This document shows, piece by piece, positions 24,878 to 33,852 of a stretch of DNA of 64,000 bases; position 1 is the first letter of the stretch; every line of letters starts with the position of its first letter. A program made the translations under genes and the position numbers. The stretch is from CAYNRE01 sp964399535 (GTDB lineage Bacteria > Planctomycetota > Planctomycetia > Pirellulales > CAYNRE01): NCBI GenBank assembly GCA_964399535.1, contig CAYNRE010000032.1, forward strand, positions 124,001-188,000. Reading direction: 5' to 3'. Below the pieces are notes generated by a model, which saw only the letters and a list, made by a program, of their open reading frames with translations, had not been told where the DNA came from and did not search any database.

Positions 24878-25361
24878 TTGGCCGCCGCCCGCGATCGCGC
24901 GGCCGCTGGTGCTGGCCTGGGGAAACCCACTCCGCGGCGATGACGGGTTCGGACCCGCCGTGGGCGAGCGGCTTGCCCGTCAGTGGCCCGGCCTGGCCGA
25001 GGTGGTTTGCTGCCTGCAGTTGGTTCCAGAGCTCGCTGAACGAGTGGCGGCCTGCCCGGCCTGCGTGATGGTCGACGCGACGACGCTGGCCCCCGCGGGC
25101 CGGCTCGTCGAACACACCAGCGACCAGCTCGAACGGCTGCCCCCCGAGCCAGCCGCGATCACTCACCACCTGGGGCCGCGGCTGCTCATCGAAATGGCGT
25201 GGTCGCTCTACGGTCGCTCTCCCCCCGCGTTGCTGTTGGGCGTGGGCGTGGGGTCGTGCCAATACGGTTTCGAACTCACCCCGCCGGTGGCCGAGGCCGT
25301 GCCCCGGGCGGCAGCCCGGATCGCCCAGTGGCTGGAGTGTTTCGGCCCCGGTGCCCGCTGA
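24855..25361 (+). CDS. hoxW: hydrogenase maturation endoprotease HoxW
   Basis: Nickel-dependent endopeptidase of the HycI/HybD family that trims the HoxH C-terminus after cofactor insertion. The fold signature VLAWGNPLRGDDGFGPAV opens it. The metal-site acid is in VMVDATT, and the His of AITHHLGP occupies the third ligand position. The GTG at 24855 is preferred because GGAG lies about seven bases upstream and it overlaps the 3' end of hoxH by 23 bases. That gives 168 residues, the usual size. It is the last gene of hoxEFUYHW. Confidence 0.9.
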   Translation: MEAKRAPSWPPPAIARPLVLAWGNPLRGDDGFGPAVGERLARQWPGLAEVVCCLQLVPELAERVAACPACVMVDATTLAPAGRLVEHTSDQLERLPPEPAAITHHLGPRLLIEMAWSLYGRSPPALLLGVGVGSCQYGFELTPPVAEAVPRAAARIAQWLECFGPGAR

Positions 25362-25396
25362 GGGCTTAGGAGGGCCCAGATCGCCTGGCACCACTT

Positions 25397-25430
25397 AGCT
25401 GGGCCGCCCGCTAAGCTGGGCCGCCCGCGG
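25397..25430. repeat. 17-nt tandem duplication after hoxW
   Basis: Two copies of a 17-base unit starting AGCTGGGCCGCCCGC (25397-25413 and 25414-25430), differing in the last two bases. It lies 35 bases after the hoxW stop, in non-coding sequence. Confidence 0.8.
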
Positions 25431-25455
25431 CCGGCCGTCCAACCCCGAGATTTTA

Positions 25456-25470
25456 CCAGAAATTTACTGG
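25456..25470. promoter_or_regulatory. AT-rich imperfect palindrome upstream of PEP-CTERM gene
   Basis: CCAGAAATTTACTGG is symmetric at six of seven base pairs around a central T, in the only AT-rich tract of this spacer, 80 bases before the ATG of the next gene. It could be an operator or part of its promoter region. No regulator is known. Confidence 0.3.
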
Positions 25471-25550
25471 CGTCTGATTCGACTTTAGGGTTAACGTGCT
25501 CCTTAGCCGTGTAGGTAAGTCTTCGGGTTTCTTGGGGGGAGGAACGCCGC

Positions 25551-26576
25551 ATGTCGAGGAACCGCATTCCTGGTGAGTCCGGCCGCGTCACTTCGGCGGC
25601 CGCCCTGTTTCTGGCTGCCGCGACGCTGCTCTCGGCGCGGTCGGTATCGGCCGGGGAGCTGATCTTCACCGACCCCGGCTTTGCCGACGACGTGGCCGCG
25701 ATCAACTTCGATGGATCGGGCTTTAGCGACCTGTTCGTGTTTCCCGCGATCGTCGACCCGCGCGGGCTGGCGGTCGATGTCAACGGCGGCAAGGCCTATT
25801 TCACCAGTGGCAGCGCGCTCTATCGCGGTAACCTCGACGGCACCGGTTTGGAGCTGCTCATCAGCGCGCTGGGCGGGGTTCCCAGCGACGTGGAATTGGA
25901 TTTGGCCAACGACACCGTTTACTGGTCGGTCGATGGTCCCACGGGGGGCATTCGCCGAGCCAACCTCGATGGCACCGGGGCCACGGTGCTCGTCACCCAG
26001 ACGCTGTTGGATTCCCTGTTGGGAGTCGATCCCGACGTTCGCGCCGATCGGGTCGGCGGTATCGAAATTCGCGGCGGCCGGGTTTACTGGTCCAACCTCG
26101 CCGGCTTGAATTCCATGCCCACGAGCGGCGTCACGGTTGGCACCGATGCCCTGAACCAGTTCGTGCTGGCCTCGGGCGAGGTCTCCAAGATCGCTTTGGA
26201 CCCGGCCGGCTCAACCGTGTACTTCACCAATAACTCGGGCAGCACGGTGCAGAAGATCGGCCTCGACGGCTCGGGGCTCACCACCCTGGTCAGCCGGGGT
26301 TTTGGTCGGCCGGCCGGCCTGGCCATCGACTTTGCCAGTGAACGGCTTTTTTTCGGCGACACCCTGGGCACCTCGGGGCGCGGGCAAATCCTTAGTGCCA
26401 ATCTCGACGGCTCGGACCTGACCATCATTCTCGATCGCGGGTCGACACTCTTTGCCCCGGTTGATTTGGAGTTGGGAATTCCGGTGCCCGAGCCCCAGGC
26501 CTGGCACTTGGCCACACCGGCCCTGGCAGCCTGGCTCTGGCTCGCCGCCCGTCGACGGCGCGGTCCGGGGGCCTGA
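25551..26576 (+). CDS. PEP-CTERM exported protein with YWTD/NHL-like repeats
   Basis: Secreted or surface protein of 341 residues. The signal peptide ends near SVSAGE. The body is built of beta-propeller-type repeats with the recurring pattern INFDGSGF / ANLDGTGA / IGLDGSGL followed by hydrophobic-aromatic strands (KAYFTSG, TVYWSVDG, RVYWSNLAG, TVYFTNNSG, RLFFGDT), as in LDL-receptor YWTD and NHL propellers. The C-terminus is a PEP-CTERM sorting signal: VPEP at residue 312, a hydrophobic helix (LATPALAAWLWLAA) and RRRR. In other bacteria such proteins are processed by exosortase and exported. A GGGGGAGG ribosome binding site precedes ATG 25551. It is probably a structural or binding protein; no enzyme motif is visible. 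Confidence 0.85.
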   Translation: MSRNRIPGESGRVTSAAALFLAAATLLSARSVSAGELIFTDPGFADDVAAINFDGSGFSDLFVFPAIVDPRGLAVDVNGGKAYFTSGSALYRGNLDGTGLELLISALGGVPSDVELDLANDTVYWSVDGPTGGIRRANLDGTGATVLVTQTLLDSLLGVDPDVRADRVGGIEIRGGRVYWSNLAGLNSMPTSGVTVGTDALNQFVLASGEVSKIALDPAGSTVYFTNNSGSTVQKIGLDGSGLTTLVSRGFGRPAGLAIDFASERLFFGDTLGTSGRGQILSANLDGSDLTIILDRGSTLFAPVDLELGIPVPEPQAWHLATPALAAWLWLAARRRRGPGA

Positions 26577-26659
26577 AGGGTGAGGCGGTAGAAACCCCCA
26601 GCGGCCTGCAACCTCACCGGCGGGGTGCCAAGTTAGCGGCCCGGTAATTGCTTGGGCGG

Positions 26660-28117
<1,458 letters not shown>

Positions 28118-28184
28118 GGCTCGTACTCCGCTCCGCGGTCCAAGCGAGCCCCGCCGGCCCGCTTTACCCCGGAACACCGACTCG

Positions 28185-31070
28185 CTAATCGACGAAACAA
28201 AACTCGTTGGTCATCAGCAGCGCGTGGGCCAGTTGCTGCCAGGCGTCGGGCCCGGCGCCTGGCTCGCCCGCTTGGTCGGGCGCGCGCCCAACTCCTTGGC
28301 TGGAACGTACCCCCTCGAGAAAGGCCAGCCCCTGGTCAAGCTCGTCGGCCCCGGGTTCGCGACCCAGGGCCAGGCGAATCAACTGGGCCAACCGTTCACG
28401 TTCGGGCGCATCGGCATCGGCCCGGCTGCGCTGGGCCAGGTGTTTGGCTTGCTCGGCCACGAACGGCGAATTCATCAAGAACAGCGCCTGCTGCGGCACG
28501 GTGGTCTGAGCCCGCTGCGGGGTGCTGCTGTCGGGGCTGGCAAAGTCGAATACCCGCAGCGTGCCGGGCAAGTCCTGGCGATCGATCAAACCGTACAAGG
28601 TGCGCCGCTGCGAGTAGGGGGCCTGATACATGGGCACGCTTCGCCCGCCCCGGGTCAGATCGAGCTGGCCAGCCACCGCCAACAGCGAATCGCGCAGCGC
28701 CTCAAACTCCAGCCGGCGGCGATTCATCCGCCACAACAGGCGGTTTTCAGGATCGACCCGCTGGCCCTCGGGCCGCTCGGCGCTCGACTGCCCGTAGGTG
28801 GCGGAAAGGACCAGTTCGCGGTGCAGGTCTTTCAGCGACCAGCCGCCGTCGCGCAGCCGCGCGGCCAGGTAGTCGAGCAAGGCCGGATGGGTCGGCGGCT
28901 CGCCCCGCGTGCCGAAGTCGCTGGGCGTGGCAACCAACCCCCGGCCGAAATGGTGCAGCCAAACCCGGTTGGCAATGACCCGGGCCGTGAGCGGGTTGGA
29001 CCGATCGACAATGGCCCGCGCCAATTCCAACCGCCCGCTGCCCTGGGCGAACGGCTGATCGGCCGGGCCGCGCAGCACGCGGAGAAATTGCCGGGGTACG
29101 GAGGGGCCCGGTCGATGCGGATTGCCGCGGAGAAAGATGTGCGGTTCGCTCGGCGCCGGGGCATCGACCAGCACCATCGCCCGGGCGGGTGCCGCCGGCG
29201 AGGTAGCCTCCCACTCGCCGATGGCCGATTTCAATTGCCGGTATCGGTTGCTGGCCTCGCGGTGAAGCAAGCTTTGCAGCTTGTCGCGCGGCACCTGGGT
29301 CGGGTTCCCCTCGGCCCACAGCGCTTGGCGCAATTCTTCCCAGGCCGGGTCGGGCAGTGCCGCCAGCGGAGCCGCCTTGCGTCCGGCCGCGGCTGCCCAG
29401 ATTTGAGACCGCTGGGCACTGGTCCAGCGAACATAGGCCTCTTCGAGCAGCGCGCCGAGCCGATCGGCTAGGCTGGTTGGTGTGGGCTCGCTCAACTCGG
29501 CCAGCGCGGCCCGCACCACCGCGTTGGTGGCCACCTGCTGCTCAGTCTGGGAAGCCCCGCTGTAGCGGGCCACCAGGGCCGACAGGTCGCTCGATTCGTG
29601 CGAGCCCGGTGCCGAGGCAACCGCCTTCCAGACTCCCAGAACCGGATGCTCGGCCGGCAACCCGCCCAAGTAATCGCGCCAACGGGCGACGATCTCGGGG
29701 CGCAGGTCGCCCGGATCGTACGACACCATGGGGTCTTCGCCGGGGGGCGTTCCTGGTGGCTGGGCCGCGGCAACCAGGTAGCGCCGCACCTGGGCCCGCA
29801 GCTCGTCGGTCAGCCGCCGGTCTTCCTGCCGGGCAAACTCTTCCAGCGCCTGGCGCCGGGCAGCCAGCTCGCGCTGATGGGCTTGCCAGGCCTCGGTTTC
29901 CTCAGGCGGCGCGATGATCGGCAAGTCTTCCGGTTCCACGGAACTGGCAAACACGCCGTACAAGCTGTAGTAGTCGGCCTGGGTCACCGGGTCGTATTTG
30001 TGGTCGTGGCAGCGGGCACAACCCACGGTGAGCCCCATGAGTCCGCGGGCCACGACGTCGATGCGGTCGTCGATAATATCGTGGGGGTTGTTCATGAACC
30101 GCCGGCCGAGCGTCAGGAACCCGAGCGCGGCCAGCGACTTGCGATCCTCGCTTGGCGGCAGTTGATCGGCGGCCAACTGCTCGAGCACGAACTGGTCGAA
30201 AGGCAAATCGCGGTTCAGTGCCTCGACCACGTAGTCACGATAGGTGTAGGCGTACGCGTAACGCGGATCCTGGGTAAACACGTAACCCCGGGTATCGGCG
30301 TAGCGCGCCACGTCGAGCCAGTGCCGGGCCCAGCGCTCGCCGTATTGCGGCGAAGCGAGCAATCGCTCGACCACCTGCTGCCGGGCATCCGGGCGCTGGT
30401 CGGCTTCGAACTCGCAAATCTCATCCCACCGGGGCGGCAACCCGGTCAGGTCGTAGGTGACGCGCCGCAGCCAGGTGCGCCGATCCGCCGGGGGCGCCGG
30501 CGCGAGCCCCGCCGCTTCCAACTCAGCCAGGAGGTAGTAATCCAACTCTCGGCGCGGCCAGTCGGCTTGGCGCACCCGGGGGCGCTCGGGCGCCTCGATC
30601 GGCCGCAGCGACCAATGCTGCTGGCGCACCTGGCTGAAGTACGAATCGTCGAGCGCCGGCGGCCCACCCGGCGCGGGCTCGGCCTGGGCCGGCCACGCCA
30701 GACCCTGCCGAACCCACGTTTCCAGTATGGCGACTTGATCGGCGCTTAGTGCCGAGTCGGGGGGCATCGCCAGCCCCCCTTCGCGACGCACGGCGGCAAT
30801 CAGGCTGCTGGCCTGGGGCTGGCCCGGCACCACCACGGGTCCGCCATCGGCCCCCCGCAACACCGCTTCGCGGCGGTCGAGGCGCAAACCCGATTCCTGC
30901 TTGGCCGAGCCGTGACAGCTCCAACAATGCTCCGACAGGATCGGCCGTACTTGCCGCTCGAATTGCTCGATCGCCTCGGGCGTGGGGGCGGCCCCAGGGA
31001 CCGGCTCGCCCGCGTGGCACCAAGGGGCGCCGCAGACAAGCAACCATAGCAGCCAGGTTCGCCCAAGCAT
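28185..31070 (-). CDS. PSCyt1/DUF1549/DUF1553 exported cytochrome-like protein
   Basis: Large exported protein of 961 residues. ATG 31070 begins a signal peptide (LGRTWLLWLLVCGAPWCHAGE). Next comes a planctomycete cytochrome-type domain (PSCyt1) with the haem-binding motif CWSCH and the distal segment GGLAMPPDS. DUF1549 follows (YLAAELE-like helices, WLRRVTYDLTGLPP, VARYADTRGY), with a second CxxCH in GCARCHDHKYDP. The C-terminal DUF1553 has ANRVWLHHFGRGLVATPSDFG and LRDSLLAVAGQLD. The family is thought to be linked to degradation of complex polysaccharides and is paired with DUF1501, as here. The substrate is unknown. Confidence 0.93.
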   Translation of the reverse strand: MLGRTWLLWLLVCGAPWCHAGEPVPGAAPTPEAIEQFERQVRPILSEHCWSCHGSAKQESGLRLDRREAVLRGADGGPVVVPGQPQASSLIAAVRREGGLAMPPDSALSADQVAILETWVRQGLAWPAQAEPAPGGPPALDDSYFSQVRQQHWSLRPIEAPERPRVRQADWPRRELDYYLLAELEAAGLAPAPPADRRTWLRRVTYDLTGLPPRWDEICEFEADQRPDARQQVVERLLASPQYGERWARHWLDVARYADTRGYVFTQDPRYAYAYTYRDYVVEALNRDLPFDQFVLEQLAADQLPPSEDRKSLAALGFLTLGRRFMNNPHDIIDDRIDVVARGLMGLTVGCARCHDHKYDPVTQADYYSLYGVFASSVEPEDLPIIAPPEETEAWQAHQRELAARRQALEEFARQEDRRLTDELRAQVRRYLVAAAQPPGTPPGEDPMVSYDPGDLRPEIVARWRDYLGGLPAEHPVLGVWKAVASAPGSHESSDLSALVARYSGASQTEQQVATNAVVRAALAELSEPTPTSLADRLGALLEEAYVRWTSAQRSQIWAAAAGRKAAPLAALPDPAWEELRQALWAEGNPTQVPRDKLQSLLHREASNRYRQLKSAIGEWEATSPAAPARAMVLVDAPAPSEPHIFLRGNPHRPGPSVPRQFLRVLRGPADQPFAQGSGRLELARAIVDRSNPLTARVIANRVWLHHFGRGLVATPSDFGTRGEPPTHPALLDYLAARLRDGGWSLKDLHRELVLSATYGQSSAERPEGQRVDPENRLLWRMNRRRLEFEALRDSLLAVAGQLDLTRGGRSVPMYQAPYSQRRTLYGLIDRQDLPGTLRVFDFASPDSSTPQRAQTTVPQQALFLMNSPFVAEQAKHLAQRSRADADAPERERLAQLIRLALGREPGADELDQGLAFLEGVRSSQGVGRAPDQAGEPGAGPDAWQQLAHALLMTNEFCFVD

Positions 31071-31691
31071 TCGCACCGTGAGGATTCCCTCGGTCGTTGC
31101 GCGGGGACCGACCGTTTTCCAAGGCCGAGCCGACCGAGCGACCAATCAGGCGGGGCGTTCCGCGGCAAGAGGGCACGGGGCCAACGGCGCCCGACGCAGC
31201 ACAATACCGGAAACGCGGATCGAGCCAGTCCCCCTAAACTACCCTGCCGGGGAACGAGCCGTCAAACTTACGGCGTCACCCGGCGGCTACCCGTGGCCGG
31301 CGTGCCGTGTGACGCGGCGACCGCGACGCCTGGGCCGGCCTTGGAGCGCGCCTGGGAGGCGGCTTGGGAACGGCCACTTCCCGAACTATCTCGTCCGCGC
31401 ATACGATCCCTGCTTGCTTCCACCTGATCGGTCGCCGTCGAGCGGCCTCGATAGCTAGCGTCGCCAGCAACATCGTCAAGCGCAACTGGGAAAAATTTAC
31501 GCCGTACACACCAGCCCAGCGTGCTGGGCCGCGCGGTGCCGAGCACGGCAACCCTTATTTTGAGACCGCGGATGCACGAGCGACGGTCCCCGTTTCGACC
31601 CCGCGATTACCTCAAGCGCATCAAAAAAACTGCTCGCTTCTGGCCGCCGATTGACGAGGGGCCAGCCCTTCTGAATAATGCCGACCCTGCC

Positions 31692-31712
31692 GACGATTGC
31701 CGCGGAATCGTC
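31692..31712. promoter_or_regulatory. 21-nt inverted repeat
   Basis: Perfect 7-bp arms (31692-31698 and 31706-31712) around the 7-base loop GCCGCGG, which contains the palindrome CCGCGG. It lies just upstream of the candidate promoter at 31740. It could be an operator or an RNA hairpin; no T-run follows, so it is not a typical terminator. Confidence 0.35.
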
Positions 31713-31739
31713 ATCCCGCGGTTCACAGATGGGATCGAC

Positions 31740-31770
31740 TTGACAACGCCAACCACTCGGTCACTATGAA
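31740..31770 (+). promoter_or_regulatory. candidate sigma-70-type promoter
   Basis: TTGACA at 31740-31745 and TATGAA at 31765-31770 with a 19-base spacer, somewhat longer than optimal. It would drive the CsrA-like gene through a leader of about 220 bases, or an unannotated RNA in that leader. Confidence 0.3.
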
Positions 31771-31995
31771 CAAACCTGTGTGGAAGGCAACGGCCCTTCG
31801 AGCCCGTTCCAAGCCGCACATCGCCAGTGATTCACACGCTTGCCCGCTGGGGTGCGCTGTTGTGAACGCATGCGGAGAAGCAATCGTTGGCTCGCGGCCA
31901 AGTGCCGATTCCTAGGTAAGCAATAGCACTCCACGCCATCGCAGTTTTGGGCAGCCGATCGCGCGGAGCGACCTACCGTTCAACGGAGATTAGCC

Positions 31996-32214
31996 ATGCC
32001 GGACTATTGGCTTAGCGCGGATGAGCAACTCGTAATCGATGGCGTTCGGGTAACCGTTCTCGCCGTCGACGGAGGCGAGGTGCAACTCGAGATCGAGTAT
32101 CCCGGCGGCAGCCAATCCGGTGGTGGGCAATCGTATGGCCGGCACAGCGGCAGCGCGCGTCACGGCCGCCCCGCGGCGCACCGTCAATTCGTCGGAGCCA
32201 GCGCGCTGGACTGA
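31996..32214 (+). CDS. CsrA-like small protein (divergent)
   Basis: 72-residue protein with a GGAG ribosome binding site shortly before ATG 31996. The segment EQLVIDGVRVTVLAVDGGEVQLEIEYP (residues 10-36) matches the five-strand core of carbon-storage regulator CsrA (compare EKIVIDG-x-VTVV-x-V-x-G-x-KVRLGIEAP). The N-terminal L-x-R-K motif and the VRLGIEAP arginine, the two known RNA contacts, are replaced (YWLSADEQ and VQLEIEYP). After the core comes a Gly/Ser/His-rich tail instead of the usual helix. It may be a CsrA relative with altered RNA binding, or a coincidental small beta protein. It stands alone between two long non-coding stretches. Confidence 0.6.
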   Translation: MPDYWLSADEQLVIDGVRVTVLAVDGGEVQLEIEYPGGSQSGGGQSYGRHSGSARHGRPAAHRQFVGASALD

Positions 32215-33056
32215 CCCAAGGGGCGCTGGGCCATAGGGCCCGCCACGCCATTTGCCCGCGAATGGCTCGCGCGATACCGTTGCGCGATACCGTCGGTGCT
32301 CGCCCGCGGCACTTCGCTCGGGCTGTGATCGACGCCCCTGGGCTCGGCGGCCGATGGGGTCGATCATTACTTGCCGGACGCCAGGTGACGTCAGCGCGAG
32401 GTGGCTCGTTCTCCGTCGTCCTTCGTCCCCCCCGCCCCGTCGGCCGCGGCGATCCACGCGGCGTTCGTCATTCGACGCGCCAACCGCGCCGCGACGTTTG
32501 CTTCGGACGCGCTGGTCGGTGCGGGCGGCAGCCGACCGCTTTGGCTGCAATGCCCAGACGAGCAGCCCGCTCAGGGGCGGAGAAGCGGTCTGCCCAGCTA
32601 TCAGGGTGCACCTCGATCACCGCTTTGCCCGACGTGGGCCTGCACCCGAATTCACTCGCTACGCTACTGGTTTCATAGCGAGTCATTTGTGTTGCGTACG
32701 ATCGCGCACCTCCGGCGCGACTCGCCAGAAATTCACGATCGCGGTTAAGTCGTTCACCACTAGGCATTTGTCCGCGCACCCCCCGGTCTCAGGCAGCGTC
32801 AAAATCGAACGCTGGGGCGATCTTTTCCGTGGCCGGCCACGTAGCAAACACCGGTGTCGATCTGCCTTAACCCCACAGGCGTTTCCACTTTTTCCAGGTC
32901 CCCCGCAGGCAAGGGGGGAAGTCCCTGGCGAGCGACTTCCCAGCAGCGGCCGAGCCTTACCGGGAAGGCCCCCCGTGCGTTTGGCCGCGTGTCCGCGAAC
33001 CCGCTGGGGAAGAAAAGCGTCTGGTTTGCCTGAGGGGAAAGACCGAGGAGTTAGCC
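32215..33056. other. long intergenic region before alpha-CTD-like gene
   Basis: About 840 bases with no supported gene; the open frames are Arg/Pro-rich shadows. It contains a 14-base perfect palindrome CGTGGCCGGCCACG at 32828-32841. The end (33040-33056) provides the ribosome binding site of the next gene. Confidence 0.5.
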
Positions 33057-33731
33057 GTGAGTCATCGTGTGACGGTCGGTTCCCGACAAGCTGTTCCTGC
33101 TCCCGCGGCGCCGCGCTCGAAGCGCGGTGCCCGTAACCTCTCACCGCAAACGCGCGGTGGGCAGGGCAATCGGAACTCGGCCCGTGCACGGCGCGACTCG
33201 GTCGATGCGGGGGGGCAGTCCCGTAGTGCCAGCACGCACGAGTTGGCCCATCCCAAGTGCCGGCCTTCGCACGGCAAGTCGAGGCATCGGCAACCAACCA
33301 TCGAGCGCGCGGTACCGATGCCGCTCCCGCCCGAGGGCCGTGTCGCGGCGGCTGCCCGGCCGCTGGCCGAGACTTCCCGCTCCGCGCGGCGTGCCCCTGG
33401 GCGTCACCGCCTGACCCTGGCCGACCGGGTTTCAACCCGGGCCCGGCACGCCATGTTGATGGCACTGGATGGCAGCGACTTCGGGATCGCCGAGATGGAG
33501 GCCCTCGGGCTTTCGCTCCGCGTCATCAACCTTTTGGAAGAGAAACTGGGCATCATCTGGCTGAGTGAATTGCTGGCCTATGGCCCGGACGAGTTGCGCC
33601 AGCGAGTTGCCTTCTTGGGGCAGTCGGGCGTCGACGAAATCATGGCGGCCCTGTCGCGCTTCGACCAGTTGGGCGATTGCCAGGCCCAGTTGGCCGCGGT
33701 GCTCAAGCCGGGCCGGTTGCCCATCAACTAG
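33057..33731 (+). CDS. RNA polymerase alpha C-terminal-domain-like protein
   Basis: 224-residue protein starting at GTG 33057 behind GAGGAG with six bases of spacing. The first 140 residues are disordered, very basic and rich in Arg, Pro and Ser. The C-terminal segment (about 150-215) resembles the helix-hairpin-helix of the RNA polymerase alpha CTD: MEALGLSLRVINLLEEKLGI, then WLSELLAYGPDELRQ and LGQSGVDEIMAALSRF. This matches L-S-x-R-x-x-N-x-L, L-x-E-L and G-x-x-x-x-x-E-I of that fold. No alpha N-terminal domain or ribosomal genes are nearby, so it is not rpoA. It is probably a DNA- or RNA-polymerase-interacting protein. A tandem repeat spans its stop codon. Confidence 0.7.
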   Translation: MSHRVTVGSRQAVPAPAAPRSKRGARNLSPQTRGGQGNRNSARARRDSVDAGGQSRSASTHELAHPKCRPSHGKSRHRQPTIERAVPMPLPPEGRVAAAARPLAETSRSARRAPGRHRLTLADRVSTRARHAMLMALDGSDFGIAEMEALGLSLRVINLLEEKLGIIWLSELLAYGPDELRQRVAFLGQSGVDEIMAALSRFDQLGDCQAQLAAVLKPGRLPIN

Positions 33732-33771
33732 CGCCTGCTCATCAACTAGCGCCTGCCCATCAACCGGGGCC
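33718..33771. repeat. 18-nt x3 tandem repeat across a stop codon
   Basis: Units 33718-33735, 33736-33753 and 33754-33771 follow the pattern TGCyCATCAACTAGCGCC (third copy ends CGGGGCC). The first copy includes the last codons and the TAG stop of the alpha-CTD-like gene. Because the unit is a multiple of three, the second copy repeats the same in-frame TAG. Confidence 0.9.
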
Positions 33772-33820
33772 TACCCTGTCGGCAACTAGTGGCCGGCCCG
33801 TCGGTGCGTGCCGCGCTCAG

Positions 33821-33852
33821 GCAGTGTCCGCTCAGGGCAGTGTCCGCTCAGG
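33821..33852. repeat. 16-nt x2 tandem repeat across a stop codon
   Basis: Two identical units GCAGTGTCCGCTCAGG at 33821-33836 and 33837-33852, preceded by a partial copy. The second unit contains the stop codon (33848-33850) of the leftward glycosyltransferase gene. Only 49 bases separate it from the repeat at the 3' end of the converging gene. Confidence 0.9.

Larger units (their letters stand above)
31071..31995. other. long divergent intergenic region
   Basis: About 925 bases between the leftward DUF1549/1553 gene and the rightward CsrA-like gene. Open frames here have non-protein-like composition and no ribosome binding sites. It contains a perfect inverted repeat GACGATT-GCCGCGG-AATCGTC at 31692-31712 and a possible sigma-70-type promoter at 31740-31770. 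The tract 31440-31520 is AT-richer than its surroundings. An undetected small RNA or short gene is possible. Confidence 0.5.

Noticed and set aside
25386..25400. Sigma-54-like -24 element (TGGCAC) before the PEP-CTERM gene
   Set aside because: The -12 GC is one base off the required spacing and the T-T-G is missing, so it is not a valid sigma-54 promoter.
26579..26618. GGTGAGG / CCTCACC hairpin after the PEP-CTERM gene
   Set aside because: 7-bp stem with a 26-base loop and no T-run; too weak to call a terminator.
32252..33136. Plus-strand frame of 294 codons in the gene-poor region
   Set aside because: Arg/Pro/Ser-rich, no ribosome binding site, and it runs past the well supported GTG start at 33057 in another frame.
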